The notes: generated by a model from the sequence alone, not told the origin. A DNA stretch of 64,000 bases from Bolinopsis microptera (GCF_026151205.1 NC_087084.1:4707538-4771537); one strand, 5' to 3'. Shown: positions 22,430-33,610, counted from the stretch's first letter. A program made the numbers and translations.

Positions 22430-22561
22430 ATTTGCTCAACTGAAATTTTGGTCTGCTTTAAAATTAGTCGCCGAAAAATTTAGTCTCATGAAATTTGGTT
22501 TACAACAATTTTAGTCAAAAGTTTGACTAAATTTATGGTAGACTAAATTTGTCGTTCTTAA
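22430..22561. repeat. Right ATTTTAGTC cluster and TIR
   Basis: Repeated AATTTAGTC/GACTAAATT motifs ending GACTAAATTTGTCGTTCTTA at 22541-22561, the complement of 18135-18155. Confidence 0.45.
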
Positions 22562-22562
22562 G

Positions 22563-22850
22563 GTATTCAGATAAAGCAAAGAAGGGTTATCTAATGGAGC
22601 TGACTTGTGGAAATTAGCAGAACTTTGCTGATCAAGAGAAGCGAAAGATGAAGAGATATCAGCAGCTGACAAAAGAGATAGAAGCCAACGGATGGGCTTA
22701 CAGTAGAAGTGGGAGCTCGAGGCATGTACAACTATAGCCTCCCAACCTTTGGTTGGGAGGCTATATGAAGATCGCTGAGATCAGCCTGAGGGCATCGTAT
22801 ACCATCTATTTGTCCAGAAACACTACCATATGGACAGATGATCGGGAGTA
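22563..22850 (+). pseudogene. Retroelement protein relic (EKRK…YQQL…NGW…VEVGARG module)
   Basis: The readings EKRKMKRYQQLTKEIEANGW and VEVGARGMYNY, then ASYTIYLSRNTTIW, follow the order of a C-terminal module often seen behind RT domains in invertebrate retroelements. Frames are broken and a 33-bp hairpin (22733-22765) sits in the middle. Confidence 0.45.
22733..22765. repeat. Perfect 15-bp hairpin, 3-nt loop
   Basis: TATAGCCTCCCAACC-TTT-GGTTGGGAGGCTATA. Terminator-like in form, but the eukaryotic context gives it no known role. Confidence 0.7.
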
Positions 22851-23097
22851 AGTCAAGAGACCAGTAATAGCTTAGTAGGAGCGTAGAATGTTTGGGCCCA
22901 GAAAAGCATGTTTAATACCGCTATAAATTATAATGAACCCGTCATAAGCCGGGGACTACTATGAAAGTGATGATGCTGTGTTGTTGAAGGACCTTCGACC
23001 AATCAGATATGTACCTCATCACGCCAAGCAGTTATGCTTCTAGGACCTAGGTGAATATACACTTAAAGAGTACAACAACTTTATAACACTCCAAAGC

Positions 23098-23335
23098 GAG
23101 ACGATATATATGGATGGATGGATGGATCCGTACCATTTTACTGACACCACGGCATCAACTTTAACGCGACTTTCCGCAAAAACCGTAAAAGAAATACAAC
23201 TGATCCTTTTGACTGGCTCAAATGCTTTAATGGCCTCCAAATCAGCATGAAAAAAGATAAAATTGGCCAAGAAATAGGAGTTTTAGAGCCCAAAATTTGG
23301 GCCCCGAAGTGGTGTCAAAACGCGAATTAAATAGG
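23098..23335. repeat. Inverted copy of 27280-27510
   Basis: ACTGACACCACGGCATCAAC, TTTAACGCGACTTT.CGCAAA and TTGGCCAA recur as reverse complement at 27280-27510. Both copies border TATATA/GGATGGATCC sequence. Arms ~225 bp, 4 kb apart. Confidence 0.7.
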
Positions 23336-23362
23336 TAATAATTATTTCAGTCTCTTAAGTCT

Positions 23363-23525
23363 TGACGCCATTTTAGGGTTATACGGGTTTCAGCTAGTTA
23401 TATTAGCGTAAATAAGAGTGAGAGAACAACTTTTACATAATTGACACTATTTTAGGGTTATACGGGTTTCAGCTAGTTATATTAGCGTAAATAAGAGTGA
23501 GAGAACAACTTTTACATAATTGACA
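23363..23525. repeat. 79-bp tandem duplication, two copies
   Basis: TTTTAGGGTTATACGGGTTT… recurs with period 79 (23371 and 23450), near-identical. Part of it (23330-23398) is also present inverted at 25460-25525. Confidence 0.85.
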
Positions 23526-24240
23526 CTAATTGGTAACGTCACTAATTGGTGACGTGATCTTGGGGCCCGGACCAGCTTCCTTACCCAAAGCTTCCAGTGC
23601 ATTAGTTAGGGATACTATTAAAGAAGTGTCAATGGAGGTAATTATAGGTAAGCGCCCCACAAAGCCTTGTTGCAGAACGCAGTTAGATTAAACAGAAGGC
23701 TCCTAGTGACAGCAACAATAGGAGCAAATACTCTCGGGCCGAAAATTGTTGAAAAGAGCTACAGGAAAGACGACGAGAATTGGGCTCTTAGAGTTGCAGC
23801 AGATTTGGAAACAGCTACTGTCACGGCCGGCAAAGAGAAGTCTGTCCGGTAAGATCAACTGCTGTCAGAGATAAAACCGGGAAGTTAATTGCTGGAAGAT
23901 GCTGCAGCGTTTTCAGGAAACTCTTATATAGATCTAGAAGGAGCGAGCGAGATGGCTAGTGACCACAAACACTGGAGGGAGATGATACGACACAAACGGG
24001 AGTTCATTGGTGCAGACCACTCGAATGATTGAGAATACAAGACCTTATCAAGAACAAGTAAGTACTGGAATAGTACCGGGGACATGTTCTAAGGAAGTTT
24101 TCTTTATCTTCTATTATCGGGCAACATATGGAAGATTTAGGAAGAGCTCCATCACGGACTTTTCATATCTCAGTTCACAATATCCGTGAAAGTTATCTCA
24201 TTTAATTAGTTTTCAACATTTTTGCATGAAATTATTCTGA
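23526..24240. other. No recognisable gene
   Basis: A 61-residue open frame on the plus strand (23667-23852; …IGANTLGPKIVEKSYRKDDE…) looks protein-like but is unidentified. A GT donor-like AACAAGTAAGT sits at 24053. Probably retroelement debris. Confidence 0.2.
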
Positions 24241-24249
24241 ACATTTGAA

Positions 24250-24850
24250 CATTTAAAATATAATTTGGAACATTACAGTAACGTTATTCAAATCTTCGAT
24301 TATTGGGTTGAAGAATGGTAAATCTGCCATGATCTCCAGAGTTCCCTTGTTCTTAGTGGAGCATCCCGCACAGATACGGTGTAGCAAACTAAAAGTTTCA
24401 TGGATGTGTGAACAACAATCTCCAGTGACATGATTACAATTAAAATGGCAAACATTATACGACACAGTGCTCTTTTATCAAACTCTTATAATTATCAATT
24501 ATTCAATACTAATAAAACCTATAATTAACAACAATTCTTAATGCCTATAACTAATAAATTCTAACTAAAAATGTCTAACTAAAATTTCTAACTAAGAATT
24601 TCTAACTAAGAATTTCTAACTAAGAATTTCCTAGAATAAATGTCTACATTTAGAGATAATCTCAGATCTTTTATTTATTGAGTCTGGGTTTTTAAGGATG
24701 AGTAGCTTTTCGTCTAGGCAGAGGCCACAATACCCTGTCCCTGCCGTATAATTATTTGATTTAGTGATAATCTTCCAGTCTATGCTATATTCAATGTTTT
24801 TATCCTTGAGGTCCCATATCAATTTTGATTTGAGTTCGGAACTTAATCTG
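24250..24850 (-). pseudogene. PLE-type C-terminal coding relic and 3' UTR
   Basis: The minus reading IEYSIDWKIITKSNNYTAGT continues GYCGLCLDEKLLILKNPDSI…SKCRH, the Cys-rich tail that follows GIY-YIG domains in retroelement proteins. The same tail occurs on the plus strand at 29310-29498. Downstream (24250-24480) matches 29590-29720. Confidence 0.6.
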
Positions 24851-24883
24851 TGCTTAGGATTTTTGAAGCTTAGTCGATGATAC

Positions 24884-25045
24884 TAATAAAGCTTATTGAA
24901 TGGGAAAAGCGAGCAACCGATTCCATTCTCGGTATCAATTTGCATTTGCGGAAGGTTCCTCAAATTAATATCATATCCTTTTGTTTGGAAAAGAGAGACA
25001 CTGGCAGCGGTTCACTCTATCCATGATTATGGGTTTTGGTAAAAT
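24884..25045. repeat. Single arm of the 25.5-kb fold-back repeat
   Basis: AAGCTTATTGAATGGGAAAA…GGTTCACTCTATCCATGATT… matches the right arm 25690-25847 in the same orientation. Confidence 0.75.
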
Positions 25046-25516
25046 ATATACATATACTTCACGACAATGGCACCACTTTAACCTGTATGACAAAAAAATC
25101 TTGGGTTCGAATTACATGTATGATTATTGATTACATGGCTCCACTGGAATGAGATAAGAAAAAAATTGATTAAGTTAGGCGGACTGCAACAGATGCACCG
25201 TTTGTTTGTCATTTAAAAACGGTGTAAAAAGTTATATTTTCAGTTTTTCGTATTTGATAACAATATTTAAATTGTTATCAAAATATTTCGTATCAAATGT
25301 ATCGTATCTAAATATATCATATCTAAATGTTAATTTCCCTCCAAATTTATCTTATGGAAATATTTGTATACCTTTAATGACTTTAAAATTTTTTAAATGT
25401 GTCCTTCTGCGTTTGTTATTTTATTCCGATAATCATTACTTTTTTGTGTTTACTAGCAGGAACCCGTCTAACCCTAAAGTGGTATCAAGACTCGAGAGAC
25501 TAAAATAATTATTACC

Positions 25517-25847
25517 TATTTGACCAAAACCCATAATCATGGGTAGAGTGAACCGCTGCCAGTGTCTCTCTTTTCCAAACAAAAGGAAATGATATTAATT
25601 TGAGGAACCGTCCGCAAATGCAAATTGATACCGAGAATGAAATCGGTCGCTCGCTTTTCCCATTCATTCACGGCTTACGTATTGTAATAAAGCTTATTGA
25701 ATGGGAAAAGCGAGCGACCGATTTCATTCTCGGTATCAATTTGCATTTGCGGACGGTTCCTCAAATTAATATCATTTCCTTTTGTTTGGAAAAGAGAGAC
25801 ACTGGCAGCGGTTCACTCTACCCATGATTATGGGTTTTGGTCAAATA
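25517..25847. mobile_element. 331-bp fold-back element, ~150-bp arms
   Basis: Starts TATTTGACCAAAACCCATAA and ends with the exact complement. The arms are almost perfect to ~25666 and from ~25697, leaving a ~30-nt centre. Small open frames in it are fortuitous. Confidence 0.8.
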
Positions 25848-25849
25848 TC

Positions 25850-26867
25850 ATCTCTTTTTGATTATAATGTCAGGATAATTTACACAGTCGAAACTTAATA
25901 AGGAGGTAATTTCAACGATTTCGAAATTTTACCTTTGAAAACGTTTCCTTGTGTTTAGGTAGGCATATCTGTCAATAACAGACTGAATATAGCACTTTTT
26001 ACTCATTCAAGTTGGCATTAAATTCATATATAATGCCATTTTAATATCGTGGGAAAGCAGAATATATTCGAAATCACGAATGAGCAAAATTCTCACCTTT
26101 CGCACGTGCAAACTTTGAGCGGACGTTGCGTGCGCATAAAATATTGAATCACCATAAATTTTTGCATAGTGTTATTTAATATATAGTTTGATAAGCATGA
26201 AAAGTTTCAGAAGATTTCAAAAAGAACTTGGATCACAACGGGACTCCAAAGTTGGTAAAAATCGTGAAAATAACAATTTTTAGTGATTTTAGCTATTTTA
26301 AATGAATTTGGGCGTGTCCCCACGTGTGCAACTTTTCGATTTTCAACTTTAAAACTAGCCTATAACACAATTTAGACCTTTAGGAAGCAAAATTGAGCTC
26401 CACAACCCAAGGGATGGCCCAACACCAGAGAATACTAATTCACAACTTTTGTGTTTTTATAAAATTATTATTCAAAAAAGCACAAACTTCAATAGCGAAT
26501 ATCTTTATGAAGGAGCAAGGTAGGAAAACTTTCCGGTAGATTTTCAGAATGCTTGAACAATTATCTAAGATGAAAATGTCCTCAGATTTTGAATAAAATT
26601 ACTCCTTAATGCTTTAAAATCGATTTGAAAAGTTGTTATTTTGTCAAAAATCAAGTTTTAAAAACACTTAAATTGATGACGTCATCAAGTGATGATGATG
26701 ACGATAAATTATTTTTCGATATAATGTAAACTAAAGTATAAACAATTATCTTTAAAACCTGTGGTTCGAAATGACTGTATCTTTATACTTTTGAATCTAC
26801 GGACACTTAAATGTAGGCTACAATTTACTGCAAAAGCGTCTATACTATATATTATATATATAGCTTC
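25850..26867. other. No recognisable feature
   Basis: AT-rich. The tandem GATGACGTCATCAAGTGATGATGATGA at ~26677-26703 is the only visible local structure. Confidence 0.3.
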
Positions 26868-27215
26868 ACGACAATCTGTTGTAAAACAGGGGTTCCAGAA
26901 AACCCACTTCCCGATACTCCTGCAACATGAAATTTTTTTTACAGTCGATTTGGACAAGGTCTAGACGCTCTGCAAAGTTTCAGATCTCTAACTCGATTTT
27001 AACATGGTTTTTAAGGCACCTGAATATGGCGATTTTGGGTTTTTTACCTAATTTCGTATAACATGCTGGCGCGTATTTTGCGCAAATTTCTTAAAAACCT
27101 CCACATAACTATTTCTTATTCCTGTCATCTTTAACATTGAATTAAAATGTTTTGAACTTAAATATACCTGCTGAACTACTTTCGATGAGTCTTAATGCCT
27201 GGAAAACAATAAAGG
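26868..27215 (+). repeat. Dispersed repeat, copy 1 (other copy 36473-36805)
   Basis: CACGACAATCTGTTGTAAAACAG, CAGATCTCTAACT, TTTCGTATAACA, GTCATCTTTAACATTGAATT all recur in order at 36473-36805, same orientation, ~85% alike by eye. Confidence 0.75.
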
Positions 27216-27279
27216 GGATATAATAGTATAGGGGGTACATAGTGTTGTGAATATAAGGGCAACGGTTATGCTTGCCAGC

Positions 27280-27510
27280 ATTGTGATTTAATTCGCGTTT
27301 TTGACACCACTTGGGAGTCCAAATTTTGGGCACTAAAATTCTTATTCCTTGGCCAATTAAAAAAAAGAAGCTGATTTGAAGGCCATTAAAGCATTTGACC
27401 TAGTCAAACAAGTTTCAGTTGTATATCTTTTACAGTTTTTGCGAAAAGTCGCGTTAAAGTTGATGCCGTGGTGTCAGTAAAATGGCACGGATCCATCCAT
27501 ATATATATAT
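27280..27510. repeat. Inverted copy of 23098-23335, ending in (TA)n
   Basis: See 23098-23335. This copy runs into the TATATA tract where PLE2 copy A begins. Confidence 0.7.
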
Positions 27511-29308
27511 ATTGTGCTATGGATAAGATCGATATTTTAGTTAATGAAAGAGATTTAGAACATGGCCCGCCACACAGACCAGCATTCTGCATTGCGTGAC
27601 GATATATACATGGCATGGCCTGGTACTGTTGAGGAGCTTCTACAATTTATGGAATGGCTCAATAGTATCCATCCGGACCTTGTGATTACTTACGACTACT
27701 CTAAGGATGGTGTTGAGTTTTTAGACACCTATGTCTATGCTGTTGGCGATGTTATTCATACCAAACTTTACTCTAAGCCCAGTGACACCCACTGCTATCT
27801 CATCCCCACCTCATGTCATAGGAGCCATGTTCTCAAAAACATACCCTATGGTGTGGCGAGGCGAGTGAGGCAGAACAATAGTGAAGACACTAATTTCTTA
27901 GAGCAAAGGGAGGTATATACTGGTTACCTTGTAGCCCGTGGTTACCATTCTAGTATTGTAGACGATGCTTTCAACAAATTTAGTGATATAACCAATAGGA
28001 AAAACTTGTATGCCCCTAAAAATAAGGATGAGACGACTACTTGTCTAATACCTATGGTGATGGATAAAAATCCAGCACATCCCAACATGGGGAGCATTAT
28101 TCACAAGTATAAGCACCTTCTTAATCTCGATCCAGCCTTGAAGAAGCTAGTACGTGCTGACAGTGTATTTGTAAGTCACCGAAAGAATCAAACTATCGGT
28201 GGCATGCTTGTACACAATAAGTATCGTGCTAGTGGAACTGTAAGCAGTGATAGAGATGGAGGAGCCACTGCCAGTCAATTTCTTGAACCAGACGCTGCAA
28301 TATTGCCGGCTGTTCGGGAGGCTAACAACGCAGGGTGCCATGCCTGTGGAAAATGCTATGTTTGTAAGCAAAGTTTCCTGTCCCCTTGTTCCAAATTTAG
28401 TAGTCACCATTCCAAACAAGTTTTCCCTATTACTAAATATATAACTTGTCAGAGTAATAACCTTATTTATTTAATGGAGTGTAGAACTTGTAAACAGTCG
28501 TATGTAGGATATACTACTTCTAATCTCCCTAAGAGATTTTCTAATCATAAGAGCCACATTAAGAAAGGTATCAGGAGTTGTAAGTTAGTAAATCACTTTT
28601 TAGATATTGATCATGATTTAGATTTTAGTTCAGTAGCCTTATATAACTCTTCACTTAGTACGCACCTTTCTGTTATTATAGTGGACGCTATAGAATTTAA
28701 ACCTGAAATCAGTAAAGCAGATAGGGAAAAGGCCATGGAAGCTAGAGAGGGGGTTCTACCAGACCCAATTGAAAACCCTTGAGCGTTATGGGGGTATGAA
28801 CACCCTCGATAGTAACCACATCCTTTTTTAAATCCGCTGGAGCTTAGTGTTTAGTTTATTTATTTTATTTAACATGATCTTAGCCTATAAACCCGTGTTT
28901 AGTTTACAATATTGCTATCAGAGACGTATTATATTCATCACTATTTTAATATTTTTACTGCTTGATTCAGAGAAATCTAGCTTTTTCCGAGAACTAATCT
29001 TTAATAGATTAGATAAGATGTAGATGTACGCAGCCATTCTTTTCGTTTGATTATTACTCAGTATTTTTTAGTTTTGTACCGTTTTGAGTCACATAGTTTT
29101 GTACGTCTTCCTAAGACTTGTTTTCCTTTCCTAGTTTGTAAGTTATTTTAAAGATTTGTGTATATTCCAGTTGCTTTTAGAACAATTTTATCTCAGATAA
29201 CGATGTTTAATAAAATGATGCAAAGATCTATTTCGAAGATCTAATCAACACCGACTTTTAAGTTTTAATGTGTAGGAGTACAGCAACAAAATATATATAT
29301 ATATCGAG
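27498..29308 (+). mobile_element. PLE2 copy A, 5'-truncated, between (TA)n tracts
   Basis: Begins directly after TATATATATAT at 27498-27512, where the homologous copy at 58078 is mid-ORF, and ends in TATATATATAT at 29290-29302. Truncation at the 5' side and insertion into TA tracts are the pattern for this family here. Confidence 0.8.
27513..28782 (+). pseudogene. PLE2 copy A: RT C-terminal part + GIY-YIG endonuclease
   Basis: Starts inside RT motif B/C; a frameshift near 27590 separates the first ~25 residues from the 400-residue open part. Seen: LRDDIYMAW (motif C DD), VEFLDTYVY, the region …HPNMGSIIHKYKHLL, the zinc-type CHACGKCYVC, and GIY-YIG LIYLMECRTCKQSYVGYTTSNLPKRFSNHKSH. Close to copy C (58.1-59.4 kb). 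5' truncation makes it non-functional. Confidence 0.85.
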
Positions 29309-29309
29309 A

Positions 29310-29765
29310 CGATTGAATATAGCATAGACTGGAAGATTATTACTAAATCGAAGAAATATAAGGCTGGAGCGGGGCATTGTGGCCTCTGCTTAGACGAGAA
29401 ACTATACATACTTAAAACCCCAGGCATTATTAATAAAAGATCAGAAATTATTTCTAAATGTAGGCACTCTAGGAAATTCTTAGTTAGACATATTTAGTTA
29501 GTATTTATTAGTTATTAGGATTTGTAGTTATTTATATAGGTTTAGTAGTATTGAGTAATTGTTAATTGTTAATTATAAAATTTGATAAAGGAGCACTGTG
29601 TTGTATTATGTTTGCCATTTTTATGTTAATTATGTCACTGAAGATTGCTTTTCAAACATGAAACTTATAGTTTGACAATTGCATAGTTTGCTTTGTACCG
29701 ATATTTCATGCTCCTAGCTACAGCTAGTAGAGCCCTTTTTCTATAAGAGAAGAAAACCAGTTGTA
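29310..29765 (+). pseudogene. PLE-type C-terminal tail, open frame 29310-29498, plus 3' UTR
   Basis: EYSIDWKIITKSKKYKAGAG continues HCGLCLDEKLYIL…SKCRHSRKFL, ending in stop. Same family and downstream sequence as 24250-24850 but opposite strand. Begins at a TATATATCGAGACGA junction. Confidence 0.65.
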
Positions 29766-29767
29766 TA

Positions 29768-29808
29768 TCGAGACGATATATATATATTATATATATATAT
29801 CGTCTCGC
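29768..29808. repeat. Palindrome CGAGACG(AT)n CGTCTCG
   Basis: CGAGACGATATATATATATT and its complement form a near-perfect 40-bp palindrome right before the sulfatase gene. CGAGACGATATA also marks other PLE2 borders. Confidence 0.7.
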
Positions 29809-29861
29809 TTTATATATAGTACGATATACTATGACTCACACGGTCCCTCCCCCTCAGTAAA

Positions 29862-31405
29862 ATGTTAATACGACTGTCATGCATGGTTCTATGTCTAACA
29901 GTTTCGCACTGCCTGGTTGATCGTCCAAACATCATAATAATGCTGATGGATGATATGGGTTGGGGTGACGTGGGGATCAATGGAAACTGGGCTAAGGAAA
30001 CCCCTTTTATCGACAAGATGGCAGCAGAAGGTATGTTGTTCATGAACTTTTACACAGCTAACCCGCTCTGTTCCCCCTCACGAGCAGCCCTAATGACGGG
30101 GAGACTTCCTATTAGAAATGGATTTTACTCAACAAACGCTCATGCTAGGAACGCTTACACTCCTCAGACCATTGTCGGTGGCATCCACGAATACGAGCAG
30201 CTCCTTCCTAAACTTTTGAAAGAAGCTGACTACAAAAGTAAAATAATTGGAAAATGGCACCTGGGACACAGGAGACAGTTCCTTCCCTGCAATAGAGGGT
30301 TTGATGAGTTCTTTGGCTCAGGAAATTGTCATTTTGGACCATTTAACGATGTTAAAACACCCAACATGCCAGTGTACAAAGACGACAAAATGGTTGGAAG
30401 ATACTACACCAACTTCACCATTGGAAAAATGACTGGACTGTCCAATGTGAGCCAAATATTTCTCCAGGAAGGTCTTTCATTCATCGAAAAGGAGCACTCT
30501 GATGGAAATCCGTTCTTCCTTTACTGGACACCGGACGCGACACACGGTCCCAACTATGCCAGCCCAATGTTCCTCGGGAAAAGCATCCGAGGAAGATACG
30601 GAGATGCTGTGATGGAAATGGACTACTGTGTAGGCAAGATCTTACAGAAGCTGAAGGAGCTAGGATTGACAAGAACACTTTTGTCTTCTTCACGTCTGAC
30701 AACGGGGCAGCTACCTACAGAGGTTCAGCAGGCGGAGACAATGGTCCTTTCTTGTGTGGAAAAGAGACAACATATGAGGGAGGGATGAGAGAACCAGGGA
30801 TAGCTTGGTGGCCTGGTTCAATCCCTGCTGGAACCATTACTCATCAGCTCGGAAACATCATGGACCTTTTTACTACCAGTCTAACTTTGGCGGGGGTAAA
30901 ACCGCCTCAAGACAGAATTATTGACGGCATAGACCTGTGTCCAGTTCTACTGGATGAGTCAGTCCCAGTGATAAACAGGCCTATATGGTATTACAGAGGT
31001 AACGAGATGATGGCAGTGAGGGTGGGCGCTTACAAGGCACACTATTGGATGTGGACTGGGTTCGGACAAGACCCACTGAAGTTCACTTTGTGCAGAGGCC
31101 AATACATTTCCAATGTTACAGTTCACGACCAAATAGATCACACGGATAAACCAATACTTTTCAATGTTAATAGAGATCCAGGTGAAAAGTATATCATCGC
31201 ATTCAAAAGTAAAGAATACAAAGCTGCCATGGCAATCATCGACCCCATCGTTAAAGAGCACAAAGCAAACTTGGTACCAGGAGTGCCGTCCCTAAACTAT
31301 TGCGATGTTGCAGTGCAAAATTGGGCTCCACCGGGCTGTGAGGACCTTGATTACTGTTTGCCTGTACCTGATTCTAATCCCAAGCTTTGTGTGTGGGGTC
31401 ACTGA
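29862..31405 (+). CDS. GALNS: N-acetylgalactosamine-6-sulfatase-like arylsulfatase, intronless, one frameshift
   Basis: Lysosomal GALNS removes 6-sulfate from keratan and chondroitin sulfate. An N-terminal signal peptide ([17 protein letters not shown]) precedes [16 protein letters not shown] (Asp30, Asp31 metal ligands) and the sulfatase signature [15 protein letters not shown], whose Cys70 becomes formylglycine. GKWHLGH, FFLYW..DATH, DNGAA and [14 protein letters not shown] follow in family order, ending with NWAPPGCE…CVWGH, as at the vertebrate C-terminus. The frame runs 29862-30671, then shifts; it resumes at 30674 ([13 protein letters not shown]) and ends at 31405. One A missing from ACAAGAAC would explain it. 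The whole gene is one exon, whereas vertebrate GALNS has many; either a retrocopy or intron loss. The frameshift may be an assembly error. Confidence 0.87.
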
Positions 31406-31675
31406 TGCGATAGAAGAGAAGTAACTGGGAAGCTACACAGAAAAAGCTTTAAAATTGTTTTTTGAAGAGACATTTAAAAATGGGTGTATTTTTGTTGAAG
31501 TTTTAAATCGAGATTTTGTTTAATACGATAAAAATGTGTTATGTCACTTTTAACCTCCGAAAATAATTTATTTGTTTCATTTAATGAAAATGGTGGAGTT
31601 TTTTTTGGCAAATAACCTAGGTAGACGCTATGAATTTCAAACACTGCTGCTTATTTCAGGCAAGATTTCGCGACA

Positions 31676-31735
31676 ATTGACCCCCGACAATTGACCCTCC
31701 CGACATTTGACCCCCGACAATTGACCCCCCATGTA
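31676..31735 (+). repeat. Short tandem CGACAATTGACCCC, ~4 copies
   Basis: CGACAATTGACCCCCGACAA recurs with small changes up to the telomere-type array. The GGGGTCAATTT complement reappears degenerately at 32725-32815. Confidence 0.6.
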
Positions 31736-31736
31736 A

Positions 31737-32470
31737 CTAGGGTTAGTGTTAGTGTTAGTGTTAGTGTTAGTGCTAGTGTTAGTGTTAGTGCTAGTGCTAG
31801 TGTTAGTGTTAGTGTTAGTGTTAGTGTTAGTGTTAGTGTTAGTGTTAGTGTTAGTGTTAGGGTTAGGGTTAGGGTTAGGGTTAGGGTTAGGGTTAGGGTT
31901 AGGGTTAGGGTTAGGGTTAGGGTTAGGGTTAGGGTTAGGGTTAGGGTTAGGGTTAGGGTTAGGGTTAGGGTTAGGGTTAGGGTTAGGGTTAGGGTTAGGG
32001 TTAGGGTAGGGTTAGGGGTTAGGGCTTAGGGTTTAGGGCTTAGGGTTAGGGCTTAGGGTTAGGGTTAGGGTTAGGGTTAGGGTTAGGGTTAGGGTTAGGT
32101 TTGGGTTAGGGTTAGGGTTAGGGTTAGGGTTAGGGTTAGGGTTAGGGTTAGGTTAGGGGTTAGGGTGAGTGGGTTAGGGTTTAGGGTTAGGGTTAGGTTA
32201 GTTAGGTTAGGGTTAGGGTTAGGGGTAGGGTTAGGTTAGGGTGTAGGTAGGGTTAGGGTTAGGGTTCGGGTTAGGGTTAGGTTAGGGTTCGGGTAGGTAG
32301 GGTTAGGGTTAGGGTTCGGGTTAGGGATAGGGTTAGGTTCGGGTTAGGGTTTAGGGTATAGGGTTAGGGTTAGGGTTAGGGTAGGGTTTAGGAGGTTAGG
32401 GTTGGGTTAGGGTTGGGGTATTTTGGGGTTTTATAGGGTTAGGGTTAAGGGTTGGGGTTGGGGTTTTGGG
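31737..32470 (+). repeat. Interstitial telomere-type array, (TTAGTG)n then (TTAGGG)n
   Basis: About 20 TTAGTG/CTAGTG units (31743-31857), then perfect TTAGGG to ~32005, then increasingly irregular units to ~32470. TTAGGG is the metazoan telomere unit. Open Val-Ser/Val-Arg and Leu-Gly frames across it are artefacts. Confidence 0.92.
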
Positions 32471-33029
32471 TTAGGTTGGGGTTGGGGTTTAGTTTTGTTT
32501 TGGGGGGGGGGGGGGTTTGGGTTTTATTTTTGGGGGTTTTGGGGGGGTTTAAGGGGAAAGGGGGGTTAGGGAAAATTGTGTTTGGTAGGGTTTTGGGGTT
32601 AAAAATTAAAAAAGGGTTCCCTTTTTAGGTTACCCAGGGTTCCCCCTTAGGGGTTTTTTGGGGGGGAAATTTTCGGGGGGGGGGGGGGGGGGGGGGGAAT
32701 TTTAAAAGGTGGGTAACCTCCCCGGGGGGTCAATTTCGGGGGGTCAATTTTTTCCGGGGGTTTCAATTTTGGGGGGTTTTTGCCCGGGGGGTCAAATTTT
32801 GTTCGGGGTTTCAAATTTTGTTTTCGCCCACCCCTCAATTACCCAAAAAAATTTTTAAAATTACTAAAATTTCTCACTCCCAAATTAATTTGAAAAGAAG
32901 AAGAAAAACCTCCAATTTTCCCATAAGAGAAAACTTTTCCCCTCTAGGGGGGGAAAAAACCCCTTTTAAACTTATTGAGGTGGAGCTAAGCGCTGTTAGC
33001 TCCCCTGCATCTGTTGCTTTTCCTGCCCC

Positions 33030-33610
33030 ATGCAAATAATGAAATATGCAAACCCCCGTCTGCTTTTTAACCCTTTTTCAAAAAAAATATGAAATAGTTT
33101 AAACATTGTCAAACAAAATAGGGAAAATAGGGGGCAAAATTCCCCCCCCCTTAAACCTGTCAAGAAATTTGTGAAAAGTACAACACCTTCTGCTAAAAAC
33201 CTGTCAACAAATAGTGAAATAGTTTACACTTTCCCAAAACTAAATAATAAAAAAGGGCTAAACCTGCTCATTATACCTTTTTTAAAAGAAAAATAGTGAA
33301 ATAGATTACAATTTCAAACTAATTTTTGAAAGGCAAAAACGTCGCTATACCCTGTCAAGCTAATAGGAAAAAAAAAGTACTAACACCTTCTGCTAAAACC
33401 TGTCAAGCTTATAGTAAAAAAGTACACCCCCTTTCTGCATACCTGTCAAGCAAATAGTGAAATGTATTAACTTGTCAAAACCCCAATAGGAAATATTACA
33501 AAACCCTGTCGCTTACCTGTCAAGCTAATAGTGAAATATGCTATACCGTTCTGCTTACCGCCCCAAAGCTAAATAAAATAGTGTTTTCCATGGGGCTAAA
33601 AACATGTTGC
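33030..33610. repeat. Degenerate minisatellite, ~45-50-bp unit
   Basis: Recurrent ACCTGTCAAGCTAATAGTGAAATA…TACACCTTCTGC with uneven spacing, ~10 units. Confidence 0.6.

Noticed and set aside
31691-32029. Val-Ser/Val-Arg and Leu-Val/Leu-Gly frames
   Set aside because: By-products of the TTAGTG/TTAGGG array.
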